64,000 nucleotides of DNA from CAYNHQ01 sp964397255 (GTDB lineage Bacteria; Bdellovibrionota_G; JALEGL01; DATDPG01): contig CAYNHQ010000005.1 in assembly GCA_964397255.1 (NCBI GenBank), positions 137,204 to 201,203 on the forward strand, in the 5' to 3' direction. The notes beneath the pieces were generated by a model, which saw only the letters and a list, made by a program, of their open reading frames with translations, made no database searches and was not told the origin of the DNA. Of this stretch, positions 23,893 through 33,249 are shown one piece after another (the first letter of the stretch is position 1; the number at the start of each line of letters is the position of its first letter). Position numbers and translations under genes: made by a program.

Positions 23893-26406
23893 CTAAGGGC
23901 TTGTATTTACAAATATTTTCATGGGGCCCGGGGAATAGATACCCTCTCTTTCCAGCGGACTAAACCCAAGCGCGGTTATTTTCTTGGAAGGAGAAGTCTT
24001 AATCCATTCGATGTCGCCTAAGTTCCGAACATCGAATTCGTAAATGGAAGGAGACGTTTGTCGCAAAACGGCATTGAGAAAATGATTTCTCCCGTCCATT
24101 TGCGCCACCAGTTTCGGGGGGGCCTTCGATCTCTCAGCGGCAATCGTAAAGTGAAGAGAGAGTTGCGAAGGAATCGCTAAAATTTCAACGGGAAGAAGGT
24201 AGGTGTCGATTTCCTGATGAACGGATCGAACGTGAACTTCAATCTTTTCCGGAATCACCATCGCCCCTTTTTCTGTGATCCAGGTCGCGCTGTCTCTCGC
24301 GGCATGGTTGGGTTGATAGCGGGGAGAAGGAAGTCCAAGATCCAAGATCGCCTGAAGGGGTTCCGTATGAGGGAAGAGACGCTCGAGTGTGTGTAGAAAC
24401 GGTCCGATATCGGTTCGGGTTGGTCCAACGGCGGAGAGAATTTCCTCGGGTGAAATGGGATGAGGTCGCAAACGAAGGAGAGCAAGCCATGAGTCCCACG
24501 TGGAGGACGGAATTTTGTGGCGCTTTGCCTCAATCCAGGACTCCGCAATTCGCGGCGAGGCGGGAGTATGAATGAGGGACTCCAGCAGAGAAACTCTCCA
24601 GTCGTCCGGAATCAATTCTTTCCCACGTTGAACTTCGTTTTCAAATGTCGACCAATTCCCCTGCTGAGCTGAAACCACGGCCGCATCAATTGCGAGTTCT
24701 CCTCGCTGAGCCGAGCTGATGGGGGCCGAAGTATCGGCTAGACTCACCAAAAGGTCGTGTCCTATTTCAGGCGCCTTTGCCGCCAATGCACGGGCCGCAT
24801 GGATTCGTTCGGCAAGGAGGAAGGGATCCAGCTTCTGAGCGAGAAGATAGGAAACTTTCGCCCGATGAACGTCCCCCAATTGCGCGGACCTTCGAGAAAG
24901 CAGATACAGTGCCTTGGCATCTATCGGGTTCGATTGAAGTATTGTTTCACTACTTAACAGCTCTTCCGCTCTCTGATTGACGAACGAAACAGGCAAATTG
25001 GTCTCTTTTCCGAAATCAGTTCCCTTTGATCTGAGTGGCAATACGCTAAGGGGAATGGCCAAAATGAGGAGTGCCGCAAAGGCCTTTTTTGAAGGATGAG
25101 ATGAGAAAATACCGGCAAGTAAGATCGCGAAGAGAATCTGATGCGCAGGAAGGGGAGCGTTAAATACGAAAAATGAATTGAATGCCAAGGCAATTAATCC
25201 GAGCGCGAATGTTTTTTTTGTCAAAGAAGCCGATCGATTTCTCAACAGGCGAACCAAGACCACGGCAACCCAAGCTGCCAAAAGGAGACCCATGATTCCT
25301 CCCATGAATCCCGCGGAAGCGAATAATTCGAGGTAATCATTCTCCACATGCTCGGGATGGACCCAATATTCAGTGATTCCAAACCAGTGGGAAAAATGCG
25401 CGAACGAACCGAATCCGATTCCAAACAAGGGATTTTGATTTCCGAGGGAAATCGCGTCGGTCCAGAATTGCTGTCTCAGCTCGGGACTAGACGAATGAGT
25501 GGATTGAATCAAGCGGCCGAAGAATGAAGCCTGCCAATAAAATGCGACACCTACTGCAAGAGTCATGGTGGTCCATGCATAGCGTTTGCCGCTTCGCGAG
25601 GAGGTTTGCCTATCCCTCCAGACGAGCAATCGAATAAGAAACGCTCCCAGTGCGGCGACCACCGCCGCGCGCGATCCCGTAAAAAGGAGACCTAGAAGTA
25701 AGATTCCAAGCGCACTACTGAGCGCTGTTCGATTTGTGGGATCTCTCTCTCGCGCAAGAAGTCCGAAGGCGACCGCCGCACAAACGGCGAAAAGGGCACC
25801 CGCATGGTTCCGGTTAATGTAGGGGCCGAAATAGGTCCACCCCTTTTCGAAAAGCCAATACATGTGGGTGGATCCCGAAAAGCGATGAACCAAACCGAAG
25901 AAGGAAATAGCGGCCCCCAAACATACGAGCCCGTAAGCGAATGCCACGCGAATTTTCTTCTCACGAAATAGAAAGAGAGCAGAGACGAATAAAAGAAGAG
26001 TTGACATCCCCTGGGCAAGAGCCGTTCCTGTTGCCAAAGGAGCCAGTGTAATCGGGAAACGCGAGTCGGGCGTAAGAAGGGCAAGCTCACGAAGGGTTCC
26101 AAACGTCATGTCCGCCGAAAATGGGGCGAGTAATCGAAGATTCGGTTCACTCCAAGGGATGAGTTGAAAGAACATTAATCCGATAAACAACGCGGAAAGG
26201 AAAAGAATCGCGGAAACGGTCTTTGAGTTCGATTCTTCATGACCCTCTTGGGCGCCATTTTGGTGAAATAGGACGGCCATTGCCACAAGGAGAACGCAGA
26301 GCGGATAAACCCGTTCAAACGGTGGCGCAACGCCGCCAAACGACAGAGTGGCAATGATCCAAAGGAAAAAAAATGCCAATGCCGGCCCACTCCATTTACG
26401 TTCCAT
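23893..26406 (-). CDS. O-antigen ligase/polymerase family protein with C-terminal TPR-like region
   Basis: An ~837-residue protein. Residues 1-~450 contain about ten membrane helices and the Wzy_C/WaaL pattern, including the periplasmic loop with YINRNHAGALF, LLFTGSRAAVVAALGAF and GIGFGSFAHFSHWFG. The C-terminal ~380 residues are soluble. They begin with helical repeats resembling TPRs (NPIDAKALYLLSRRSAQLGD, then LDPFLLAERIHAARALA) and end in a beta-rich segment. Such proteins polymerise or ligate glycan chains in the periplasm. I prefer ATG 26406 over an upstream TTG (26433). It is divergent from a glycosyltransferase gene 28 bases away. Confidence 0.75.
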   Translation of the reverse strand: MERKWSGPALAFFFLWIIATLSFGGVAPPFERVYPLCVLLVAMAVLFHQNGAQEGHEESNSKTVSAILFLSALFIGLMFFQLIPWSEPNLRLLAPFSADMTFGTLRELALLTPDSRFPITLAPLATGTALAQGMSTLLLFVSALFLFREKKIRVAFAYGLVCLGAAISFFGLVHRFSGSTHMYWLFEKGWTYFGPYINRNHAGALFAVCAAVAFGLLARERDPTNRTALSSALGILLLGLLFTGSRAAVVAALGAFLIRLLVWRDRQTSSRSGKRYAWTTMTLAVGVAFYWQASFFGRLIQSTHSSSPELRQQFWTDAISLGNQNPLFGIGFGSFAHFSHWFGITEYWVHPEHVENDYLELFASAGFMGGIMGLLLAAWVAVVLVRLLRNRSASLTKKTFALGLIALAFNSFFVFNAPLPAHQILFAILLAGIFSSHPSKKAFAALLILAIPLSVLPLRSKGTDFGKETNLPVSFVNQRAEELLSSETILQSNPIDAKALYLLSRRSAQLGDVHRAKVSYLLAQKLDPFLLAERIHAARALAAKAPEIGHDLLVSLADTSAPISSAQRGELAIDAAVVSAQQGNWSTFENEVQRGKELIPDDWRVSLLESLIHTPASPRIAESWIEAKRHKIPSSTWDSWLALLRLRPHPISPEEILSAVGPTRTDIGPFLHTLERLFPHTEPLQAILDLGLPSPRYQPNHAARDSATWITEKGAMVIPEKIEVHVRSVHQEIDTYLLPVEILAIPSQLSLHFTIAAERSKAPPKLVAQMDGRNHFLNAVLRQTSPSIYEFDVRNLGDIEWIKTSPSKKITALGFSPLEREGIYSPGPMKIFVNTSP

Positions 26407-26434
26407 TTCAATAAAACTATCATACAACGGCAAA

Positions 26435-27607
26435 ATGGGAGGTTTGATCGAACCGAAACAAATCCTGTTCGTCTCCCCGTTCTCCTATGCGGTTAGTGGC
26501 GCAGACGAAAGTCTTTTAACCATTCTTCGTGCACTTCCGAAGGATCGATATGCGCCGCACGTTGCCCTACCGACCGGTTCCCCCTACAAGCCCCGATTTG
26601 CTGAAGCCGGTGCGCAAGTCCATGAACTCACGATCCGTAGGCTTTATAGAACCATCAATCCTTTTTACTGGTTGATCTTTTTTGGAGCGATGCCTCTTGA
26701 ATTATTCCGATTTTGGCGACTGATAGGAAAGACGGGCGTCGATGTCGTTCATTTAAATATGGAATCAAATCTTTCTGCGGCAATCATTGGGCGTTTGCGA
26801 AGGATACCGGTGATCATTCATTATCGTGGAAACGCGAGTGACGAACCACTTTGGTTTTTCAATGTATTTCTTCGATTGATTTATGTATTGGCGGACCACA
26901 TCTTTGTCATCAGCCATGCGGTCGGCAAAATTTTCTTTAAACGTCAACTTGGAGAGCGAGTTGAAGTGCTCTACAACGCTCTCGATCTCAGCCCGTATCT
27001 TGCCGAGAAATCCCGTGAATATTTCACTCAGCATGCCGAGTCATTCCGTGAAAAACGCGTGATAACCTATTTAGGTCGGCTTCACCCTCGGAAAAGAGTG
27101 ATCGACCTCATTAATGCGGCCCCCGAAGTTATACGTCGTTTTCCAAACGTGGTGATCGCGATCATTGGTGGCGACTTGAATATCCCCGAGGAGCAAGCTT
27201 ATCGAGGCATGCTTGAGACTCGAGTGAGGGAACTAAATTTGCAGTCAAAGATTCTATTCTTGGGCGCCGAACGCAACGTGTCTTACGCGCTTCATTCGAG
27301 TGACCTCTTTGTTCTACCTTCCGCGGCCGAGGGATTTGGAAGAACAATCATTGAAGCTATGGCTGCGGGCGTTCCCGTGATCGCAACCGATTCCGGTGCT
27401 TTCCCGGAACTTTTGAAAGGCGGAAAATACGGGCGACTCTATCCTCTTGGCCGTACCGACCTTCTGGCCGCCGCAATCAACGAAAGCCTAGAGGATCCAA
27501 AAAATTACCAGACAAGTATCGCAGCTCAGGCATATGCTCATGAGCGATTTGATATTGTGAAGCATGTCGCTCGAATCACGGAAATCTATGACGAACTCCT
27601 TTGTTGA
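26435..27607 (+). CDS. Glycosyltransferase family 4
   Basis: A 390-residue GT-B glycosyltransferase. The N-terminal acceptor domain starts ILFVSPFSYAVSGADESLL. The C-terminal donor domain has ITYLGRLHPRKRVIDLINAA and the E-x7-E motif in LFVLPSAAEGFGRTIIEAMAAGVPVIAT. It would add one sugar to the lipid-linked repeat unit in the cytoplasm. A longer in-frame start (26348) would run into the divergent polymerase gene, so ATG 26435 is preferred. The last 20 bases overlap the acetyltransferase gene. Confidence 0.87.
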   Translation: MGGLIEPKQILFVSPFSYAVSGADESLLTILRALPKDRYAPHVALPTGSPYKPRFAEAGAQVHELTIRRLYRTINPFYWLIFFGAMPLELFRFWRLIGKTGVDVVHLNMESNLSAAIIGRLRRIPVIIHYRGNASDEPLWFFNVFLRLIYVLADHIFVISHAVGKIFFKRQLGERVEVLYNALDLSPYLAEKSREYFTQHAESFREKRVITYLGRLHPRKRVIDLINAAPEVIRRFPNVVIAIIGGDLNIPEEQAYRGMLETRVRELNLQSKILFLGAERNVSYALHSSDLFVLPSAAEGFGRTIIEAMAAGVPVIATDSGAFPELLKGGKYGRLYPLGRTDLLAAAINESLEDPKNYQTSIAAQAYAHERFDIVKHVARITEIYDELLC

Positions 27608-28139
27608 TCTCTCTCGCTATTCCTCGCCTCTTGATCGAGGCCGTCCATTTTTTATCGAATGTCTCTGGCGAATCGTTTCTGCGCTTTTATTTCAAAGTTC
27701 GTGGTTTCCCAACTATGGAGCCAAACGATTTCTTCTTCGTCTCTTTGGAGCGGAGGTCGGCGTTGGAGTTCTCATTAAACCGAGAGTCACCATAACCTTC
27801 CCTTGGCGACTGACCATCGATCAGTACGCGTGGATTGGAGAGGGAACCTGGCTTGATTCTCTGGATCATATCCGGATCGGGGAAAGCGCATGCGTTTCAC
27901 AAAATTCCTACCTGTGCACTGGCAATCATGATGCACACTCCAAAGAGTTCGGCCTACGGACAGCACCCATTGAGATCGGGCGAGGCGCTTGGGTCGCCGC
28001 CGGAGCCATCGTGGGTCCCGGTGTTCGCATGGGGGAGGGGGCCATGCTTTCGCTTGGCTCTGTCGCTACGGGTCATCTTGAGCCGAATGGAATTTACCGC
28101 GGGAATCCCGCCCAAAAAATCGGAACGCGACGCTTATAG
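27588..28139 (+). CDS. WcaF-type hexapeptide-repeat acetyltransferase
   Basis: A 183-residue left-handed beta-helix acyltransferase of the WcaF/NodL kind. Hexapeptide turns are visible as IDQYAWIGEGTWLDSL, IRIGESACVSQNSYLCTG, IEIGRGAWVAAGAIVGPGV and GEGAMLSLGSVATGHL, ending with the typical GNPAQKIGTR. The HDAHSKEF loop contains the catalytic His region. It probably O-acetylates a sugar of the surface glycan with acetyl-CoA. It starts inside the preceding glycosyltransferase gene and converges on the HisF-like gene with a 6-base stop overlap. Confidence 0.85.
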   Translation: MTNSFVDLSRYSSPLDRGRPFFIECLWRIVSALLFQSSWFPNYGAKRFLLRLFGAEVGVGVLIKPRVTITFPWRLTIDQYAWIGEGTWLDSLDHIRIGESACVSQNSYLCTGNHDAHSKEFGLRTAPIEIGRGAWVAAGAIVGPGVRMGEGAMLSLGSVATGHLEPNGIYRGNPAQKIGTRRL

Positions 28140-28898
28140 ACCCATAAATATTTTTTCCAGATCTTGTCTCTCGGGAAAATTAATCAACACCGCCCGATGG
28201 ACGCCATGAAAAACAAAAAGACTACCGGCCGCGACTGCCGAAGCGCCCGCCCGTACACCTTCAACCAAATCGGTCATATTCCGCGCGCCGCCACAAGCAA
28301 TCAAAGGAATAGAGATCGCCGAAGCTACATCGTGGATGAGTTTTAAATCGTATCCACCGTAAGTGCCATCGCGATCAATTGACTGCAGAAGAATTTCCCC
28401 TGCACCAGAGTCTGAAAGTCGTTTGGCGGTTGTTACAGGATCTTGTGCGCAATTTCGTTCTCCGCCATCGGTGTAAATTCGGTAACGGCCGAAGAAATCT
28501 CGTTTTACGTCGATGGAAGCCACCATCGCCTGACTCCCAAATCGCTTCGCCCCCTCCGAAATAAGATGGGGATCCGAATAAAGAGATCGATTCAAAATCA
28601 CTTTTTCTACACCGGTTCGAAAAATTCTTTCCATCTCTTGGAGTGATCGAATTCCTCCTCCAATCGCTAGCGGCATGAAACACTCGCTCGCGAGATCGGC
28701 GATTCGCCCAAAATTTGGACCTCGATTTTCCAAGCTCGCGGAAAGATCGAGAACGGCGAGTTCGTCGACTTCTTTCTCGTTGAAAATCTTCACGGCATTG
28801 ATCGGATCGCCTACATATCTGTCCTTTCCAAACCGGACCGTCTTTACAAGGCCATCTCCTCGAATCAACAGGACGGGAATAACGCGAGGAATTTTCAT
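28134..28898 (-). CDS. hisF: HisF paralogue for acetamidino-sugar formation (AglZ/HisF2 family)
   Basis: A 254-residue (beta/alpha)8 barrel close to the cyclase subunit HisF. It begins IPRVIPVLLIRGDGLVKTVR, the start seen in paralogues of polysaccharide loci (Pseudomonas HisF2, WbuZ). Phosphate-loop segments LAIGGGIRSLQEM, LLQSIDRDGTYGGYD and IACGGARNMTDLVEGV are present. No other his gene is nearby, while the partner amidotransferase at 32113 is. It therefore most likely channels ammonia from the HisH-like subunit to amidate an N-acetyl sugar. The start ATG 28898 overlaps the hisH stop as TGATG; a TTG one codon upstream is the alternative. Confidence 0.85.
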   Translation of the reverse strand: MKIPRVIPVLLIRGDGLVKTVRFGKDRYVGDPINAVKIFNEKEVDELAVLDLSASLENRGPNFGRIADLASECFMPLAIGGGIRSLQEMERIFRTGVEKVILNRSLYSDPHLISEGAKRFGSQAMVASIDVKRDFFGRYRIYTDGGERNCAQDPVTTAKRLSDSGAGEILLQSIDRDGTYGGYDLKLIHDVASAISIPLIACGGARNMTDLVEGVRAGASAVAAGSLFVFHGVHRAVLINFPERQDLEKIFMGL

Positions 28899-29515
28899 CA
28901 AAACTCTTTGGCGAATCGTTCCAAAAGACGAAGGCCGAATCGGTGACTCTTTTCAGGATGAAACTGGACGGCCGCAATATGCCCGCGTTCCAAAGCCGCT
29001 GCGAACCGATAACCGTATTCCGCAATCGCGGCTACTTCCATAGGGTCGGCAGATTCAAAATGAAAGGAATGCACGAAGTAGTAGCGCTGATCTTTTGCAA
29101 GGCCCGCAAATAGGCGGCTCGAGGGTTGAGCTTCCACCTCATTCCAGCCCATATGGGGAATCGGAAATCGAGGCGGGAGTCGATTCGCCTGGAAACGAAC
29201 CGTAGTCGATGAAAGCCAGCCAAGACCCGGAAGGGCTCCCTCTTCGCTTCCCTTTGTCATGAGGTGAGCGCCGAGGCAAATTCCCAAAATCGGAATTCTT
29301 TGTTCAATCACTCGCCTTTGAAGGGGATCCACCAAACCGCGTTCTTTGAGCATCGACATTCCATGATCAAAAGCGCCCACACCAGGTAAAACGAGCTTTT
29401 CGGCCCGCATGATCTCCTCTTCTTTCCCGGTAATAGTTGAAGGGATTCCCAGCTGTTTAAGCATATTCGAGATTGAGCCAGCGTTCCCGACACCGTAGTC
29501 GATGATCGTGATCAC
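28898..29515 (-). CDS. hisH: HisH paralogue, glutaminase subunit for acetamidino-sugar formation
   Basis: A 205-residue class I glutamine amidotransferase. It begins ITIIDYGVGNAGSISNML, has the catalytic Cys in ILGICLGAHLMT (~residue 79) and the His/Glu pair in AAVQFHPEKSHRFGL. It releases ammonia from glutamine for the HisF-like partner. Its neighbour and the amidotransferase gene two genes upstream show that it belongs to the sugar-amidination set (WbpG-HisH2-HisF2 type) rather than to histidine synthesis. I choose GTG 29515, which overlaps the polymerase stop as GTGA and gives the family N-terminus. A TTG at 29527 would add four residues. Confidence 0.85.
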   Translation of the reverse strand: MITIIDYGVGNAGSISNMLKQLGIPSTITGKEEEIMRAEKLVLPGVGAFDHGMSMLKERGLVDPLQRRVIEQRIPILGICLGAHLMTKGSEEGALPGLGWLSSTTVRFQANRLPPRFPIPHMGWNEVEAQPSSRLFAGLAKDQRYYFVHSFHFESADPMEVAAIAEYGYRFAAALERGHIAAVQFHPEKSHRFGLRLLERFAKEF

Positions 29516-30930
29516 GCGCTCTTCCAATCACAGAATGACGTGGAAACTTTAACGAAAAGCATTGCCGACAGCCAAAAAGGGAAGCAAAAAATACTCCCGA
29601 CAGACGTAAACCACGCTTCAAACATTCCCGAGATTAATCCCGCAACGATGGTGGCGAAAAGAGCCACAGCAAGTCTGTAACTCCCTGTTGTTTGTAACGG
29701 AAATATGAGTCGGAAAGCACCAAAGATTAAAATAAAAAGAAAAGAGAAATATAAAGGTGCCGCACCCAGGTACCCCATATTTACCAATTCTTCAAGGTAA
29801 CCGTTGTGGACATGGGCTCCCTGAAATTCAGGGATTTCTGGAAAATATCCCTTAATGAAGAGCTGGTCTGTAATTGCAAAACCATGGCCGAGGAATGGAC
29901 GCTGTTTCACCAATCTCCAGGCCGCGTCCCAAATGAGGGTTCTCCCACTTCCTGTTTGAAGTGACTCAGAGCGAACGATGTGTTCGCGTAAAAAGGAAGA
30001 ATTGTTGTCAGATTGCTCTACAGTTTTTCCGATCAAGAAATGTATGGATAGGACAAGTATAGCGATACCCGTCAAAAGAATGAGGTGCTTCCGGTAAGAA
30101 AGCGTGAATTGAACAAGTAGAGTGACAATGGCTGTAACAATTGCTCCTCTAGATCCTGACCAAATAAGCGAAATTACAATGACACTTAACACTCCCCAAG
30201 CTAAATTCTTGGGTATTCGAAGAGGCTTGTCGAGAAGAACCCAAATAGCAACAGGTAGTGACATTGCCGCATAATGTCCGAGCTGGTTTGGGTTTCCGAG
30301 TACGAGTCGGAGTCTTCCTCCCCGAATCATGCCAGGTAGGTGTCCCAATAAAAATAAGTATCCGATGCCTGATACGATGATGAAGCACCACCAATAGGAA
30401 GCAAAATAACGTTTGCAGGCTTCCGTATCGTTGGCCCGAATCCAGAAATACACATAAATGACAAAGAATAAGAGAAAGAATGACATCGATCGCTGAAAAG
30501 AAATCCATCGATCCACTGAAGATATGGTCGTGATGAATCCCATTATGGTTACAGTAAAGAAAAGAATATGAAGAAGTGTTCGCCGCTGCTCGAGGTGTAT
30601 GGTCGTGCTTCGTTTGGCCTCGAAAAAAAGAAGCAGACCTCGAATCGTAATCAATCCCAGGAGAAAAAACCGGACGTAAAACGTCTGAGCGGCGATATCC
30701 CAGCGATAGCAACTCCCCAACGCCAGCGCGAGGATTAAAAGAATTGTAAGTACACTTTCATTCGATCTAAAGGCAATAAAAGCCAGTACAAGTCCCCCTC
30801 CGAGCGCAGCAATGGGTAGGGGTCCCCACTCCACAAGAGTTGCACTGATCAAAAGGGAAACAGCAACCAGAGCGAGAAGTGTAATCACCTCCAAGGTTTT
30901 TTCGCTTCCCGTTGTGCTGAAGAGGTTCAT
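29512..30930 (-). CDS. O-antigen polymerase/ligase family protein (Wzy-like)
   Basis: A 472-residue protein with about ten to twelve membrane helices and the large periplasmic loop of the Wzy_C family (GRTLIWDAAWRLVKQRPFLG near residue 335, then HVHNGYLEELVNMGYLGAA). SGSRGAIVTAIVTLLVQF matches the conserved Arg-containing helix start. Wzy proteins join lipid-linked repeat units in the periplasm. The upstream extension to 31038 would overlap the glycosyltransferase gene, so ATG 30930 is preferred. The gene lies between the amidotransferase part and the HisH/HisF part of one minus-strand operon. Confidence 0.8.
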   Translation of the reverse strand: MNLFSTTGSEKTLEVITLLALVAVSLLISATLVEWGPLPIAALGGGLVLAFIAFRSNESVLTILLILALALGSCYRWDIAAQTFYVRFFLLGLITIRGLLLFFEAKRSTTIHLEQRRTLLHILFFTVTIMGFITTISSVDRWISFQRSMSFFLLFFVIYVYFWIRANDTEACKRYFASYWWCFIIVSGIGYLFLLGHLPGMIRGGRLRLVLGNPNQLGHYAAMSLPVAIWVLLDKPLRIPKNLAWGVLSVIVISLIWSGSRGAIVTAIVTLLVQFTLSYRKHLILLTGIAILVLSIHFLIGKTVEQSDNNSSFLREHIVRSESLQTGSGRTLIWDAAWRLVKQRPFLGHGFAITDQLFIKGYFPEIPEFQGAHVHNGYLEELVNMGYLGAAPLYFSFLFILIFGAFRLIFPLQTTGSYRLAVALFATIVAGLISGMFEAWFTSVGSIFCFPFWLSAMLFVKVSTSFCDWKSA

Positions 30931-30946
30931 ATGGCGCAGGATTGTT

Positions 30947-32113
30947 TCAACTTGCTTGAATGACGCGAACCAATGTTTGCATTGTTCGTTGGGCCGCGAG
31001 AGACCAATCACAAAATTGTTGCGCGGCTTTTCTCGCATTTGATCCCATCTCCATTCCCAACGACCGATTTCCTAAGATCGAAACGATTGCTCTAGCTAGT
31101 GCCGGAGGATCCGCAGGCGGCACAAGGATTCCACACCGATGTTTTTCCAAGATTTCCAATCCACTCAATCTAGATGCAATCGTTGGTTTACCACAGGACA
31201 TATACTCATACAGTTTTAGCGGAGAATATCCTGAATCATGGGCTTCTTTGGAAACCAGTGGCAAGACCATTACATCGCAGGCCGAGATATAGGTCGGAAC
31301 CCGTTCGTAGGGGACCGAGCCTAAAAACAAGAAATTTTTGAATACTCCCAAGCGTTGCGTCTCATTCATGAGCTCATCCCGCGTCGCTCCTTCTCCCACC
31401 AGCATAAAACGTACGTTTGGAAACTCTTCTAGCACCAAAGGAGAAGCGGCTACCAAGAAATGCAGGCCATGCCACACGTACATCATCCCTACAAAACCCA
31501 CGTAAAGTTGAGAAGTGAGATTTAGTTCCCGTCGCGCTTCATCCTGCGATCGGGGAGAAAACAACGTCGTATTAGCTCCATTCGCGATCACAAAAACTCT
31601 CTCTTCAGAAAGAGAGTAATGTCGGAGTAATTCAGAGCGAATTCCGCTAGCAACTGTAATGACGACTCTCGAAAGCTTTAGCTTTAGTTTGAAACAAGTC
31701 TTCACTAACCAAAGTTTAAGCCCCTTAATTTTAAAAAATCGAGCCTCCTCCAATGGATGACTCGGGACCTCAAGAACCATTGCGATTTGAAGAACAACGC
31801 TTACCAGAATTGGAGCCAGATCTAAGGACGAATTACGGATATAAATGACATCGGGTCTACGAAGCAGGCTGCTCCAAAAAAGCCCTAAAGTGAGCGCGAG
31901 CTGATACGTTACATCCGCAACGCCGCGAATGGGGATATAAGGAACCCTGACAATTCTTAGATCGTTCGTTTTCACGGGGTGCTTTCCTTTTCGAAGACAC
32001 CATAGTGTTACGTCATTTCCAAATCGGGCGACATTGGACCACTTTTCCAAAAGGTGTGTTCGTTCCGCGTTCTGAACATGGAGGTCCACCATTGAAACCA
32101 CGTAAATCCTCAT
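30947..32113 (-). CDS. Glycosyltransferase family 4
   Basis: A 388-residue GT-B enzyme. It has an N-terminal Rossmann half (IYVVSMVDLHVQNAERTHLL) and a C-terminal donor half with YVGFVGMMYVWHGLHFLV, RFMLVGEGATRDEL and LPLVSKEAHDSGYSPLKLYEYMSCGKP, where Ser-Pro-Leu-Lys replaces the common EG(F/L) element and K/E residues hold the nucleotide sugar. ATG 32113 overlaps the amidotransferase stop by one base (TGATG). Base composition looks more AT-rich than the flanking housekeeping genes, as is usual for O-antigen genes. Confidence 0.85.
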   Translation of the reverse strand: MRIYVVSMVDLHVQNAERTHLLEKWSNVARFGNDVTLWCLRKGKHPVKTNDLRIVRVPYIPIRGVADVTYQLALTLGLFWSSLLRRPDVIYIRNSSLDLAPILVSVVLQIAMVLEVPSHPLEEARFFKIKGLKLWLVKTCFKLKLKLSRVVITVASGIRSELLRHYSLSEERVFVIANGANTTLFSPRSQDEARRELNLTSQLYVGFVGMMYVWHGLHFLVAASPLVLEEFPNVRFMLVGEGATRDELMNETQRLGVFKNFLFLGSVPYERVPTYISACDVMVLPLVSKEAHDSGYSPLKLYEYMSCGKPTIASRLSGLEILEKHRCGILVPPADPPALARAIVSILGNRSLGMEMGSNARKAAQQFCDWSLAAQRTMQTLVRVIQAS

Positions 32114-33249
32114 CAAAGGGGCATCCGCTTTTGGGGTAAAAGGTGCATTTTCCTGGCCCAATGAATCACAGGAACGACGTCCCTTTGCCACCAGTCGCCC
32201 GTCGGGAAATCGCGATAACTCTTAGGTGGGGACGCCATGATCTCTTGAAATTCCGTTTCGCTGATTCCCAATTTCTTAATTACATACTGGCGATCATCCT
32301 CCACTCGGCGCTCTGGCATGATTTCCTTTTCGAGTTCGCGCAGAGCCGCATCGCGCGGTATTTCACCCGAACAAACTAAACAGGAGAGATGGGCTCTTCG
32401 TTTATCAATTCCAAATTTTCTCGGCAAAATGAAGGATTGAAAAAAGCGCGTGTAAATAGATTCATGATGCTTTCCTTCGTAAGGCCGATAACGAAGCTCA
32501 TTCTTGAGCGTTTCAAGAGCAGTGCCTTTATTATAGTCGATGTAGTCCAGGATGGGAAAGAACTCGATGCTTCCGCTTTTTTCATAATAGAGCAGTTGAA
32601 AAAGTCCGACATGCGGATAACTCTTTAAGGGATGTGTTCCAAAACGTCGGTGGACCGCCCGAATGTATCTCCAATCCCGCACCCCATGCGTCCAACGATC
32701 GGGCAAAATCATCTCCGTCCGAAAATTGGTTCCCGAAATGACATGAGGGATTCCCTGCTGCCGGGCCATATCGATCAATGCTCCTAAGATAGCGTGATCC
32801 GTAGGGATTTCGGCATCCGGCACGGAGGCTTTCAAAAAAGCCAATTGGAGATCGCGAAACTCGATCCAATTGAGCACTCGCGTATGAAGGTCGATTCCCA
32901 ATAAATCAAGGGCCACGCGAATGTTAGAAACCGCCAATTCGGTGTTCCAGCCGTTGTCGACATGGACGGCAATCGCCCTTAGCCCCAGTTTCTTAACTAA
33001 GTAAGCAACATACGTGGAGTCGACGCCTCCACTCATGCCAATGACGCAATCGTAAGACTTTCCCCATCCCGCACGTTTCATTTTTTGAACGCGCGCCTCA
33101 AGAAACCGAGCTCGTTTCTCTAGAGAGGGCTGCTCTTTGAGGTACAAATCGTAAGCCCGACAATGGTTGCAGTGTCCGTTTTGATCAAATCGAATCTCGG
33201 GATCTGATTCATCCATGACACATCGGCTGCACAGTCGTCCCATCTTCAC
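32113..33249 (-). CDS. N-acetyl sugar amidotransferase (WbpG/WbuX/PseA family)
   Basis: A 378-residue ATP-pyrophosphatase-type amidotransferase. N-terminal zinc-binding cysteines occur in LCSRCVMDESDPEI and a C-x2-H-x2-C-like GHCNHCRAYD. The PP-loop is IGMSGGVDSTYVAYLV (~residues 69-84). A second Cys pair (HLSCLVCSGEI) is near 294. Family members convert a sugar acetamido group to acetamidino with ammonia supplied by HisH/HisF paralogues, both encoded downstream in this operon. GTG 33249 overlaps the preceding stop as GTGA; ATG 33243 is the alternative. Confidence 0.9.
   Translation of the reverse strand: MKMGRLCSRCVMDESDPEIRFDQNGHCNHCRAYDLYLKEQPSLEKRARFLEARVQKMKRAGWGKSYDCVIGMSGGVDSTYVAYLVKKLGLRAIAVHVDNGWNTELAVSNIRVALDLLGIDLHTRVLNWIEFRDLQLAFLKASVPDAEIPTDHAILGALIDMARQQGIPHVISGTNFRTEMILPDRWTHGVRDWRYIRAVHRRFGTHPLKSYPHVGLFQLLYYEKSGSIEFFPILDYIDYNKGTALETLKNELRYRPYEGKHHESIYTRFFQSFILPRKFGIDKRRAHLSCLVCSGEIPRDAALRELEKEIMPERRVEDDRQYVIKKLGISETEFQEIMASPPKSYRDFPTGDWWQRDVVPVIHWARKMHLLPQKRMPL

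Noticed and set aside
28134..29515. Histidine biosynthesis genes hisF and hisH
   Set aside because: No other his genes are near, the HisF start resembles polysaccharide paralogues, and the partner amidotransferase is in the same operon.
29516..29527. TTG start for the HisH-like gene
   Set aside because: GTG 29515 overlaps the polymerase stop as GTGA and gives the normal family N-terminus.
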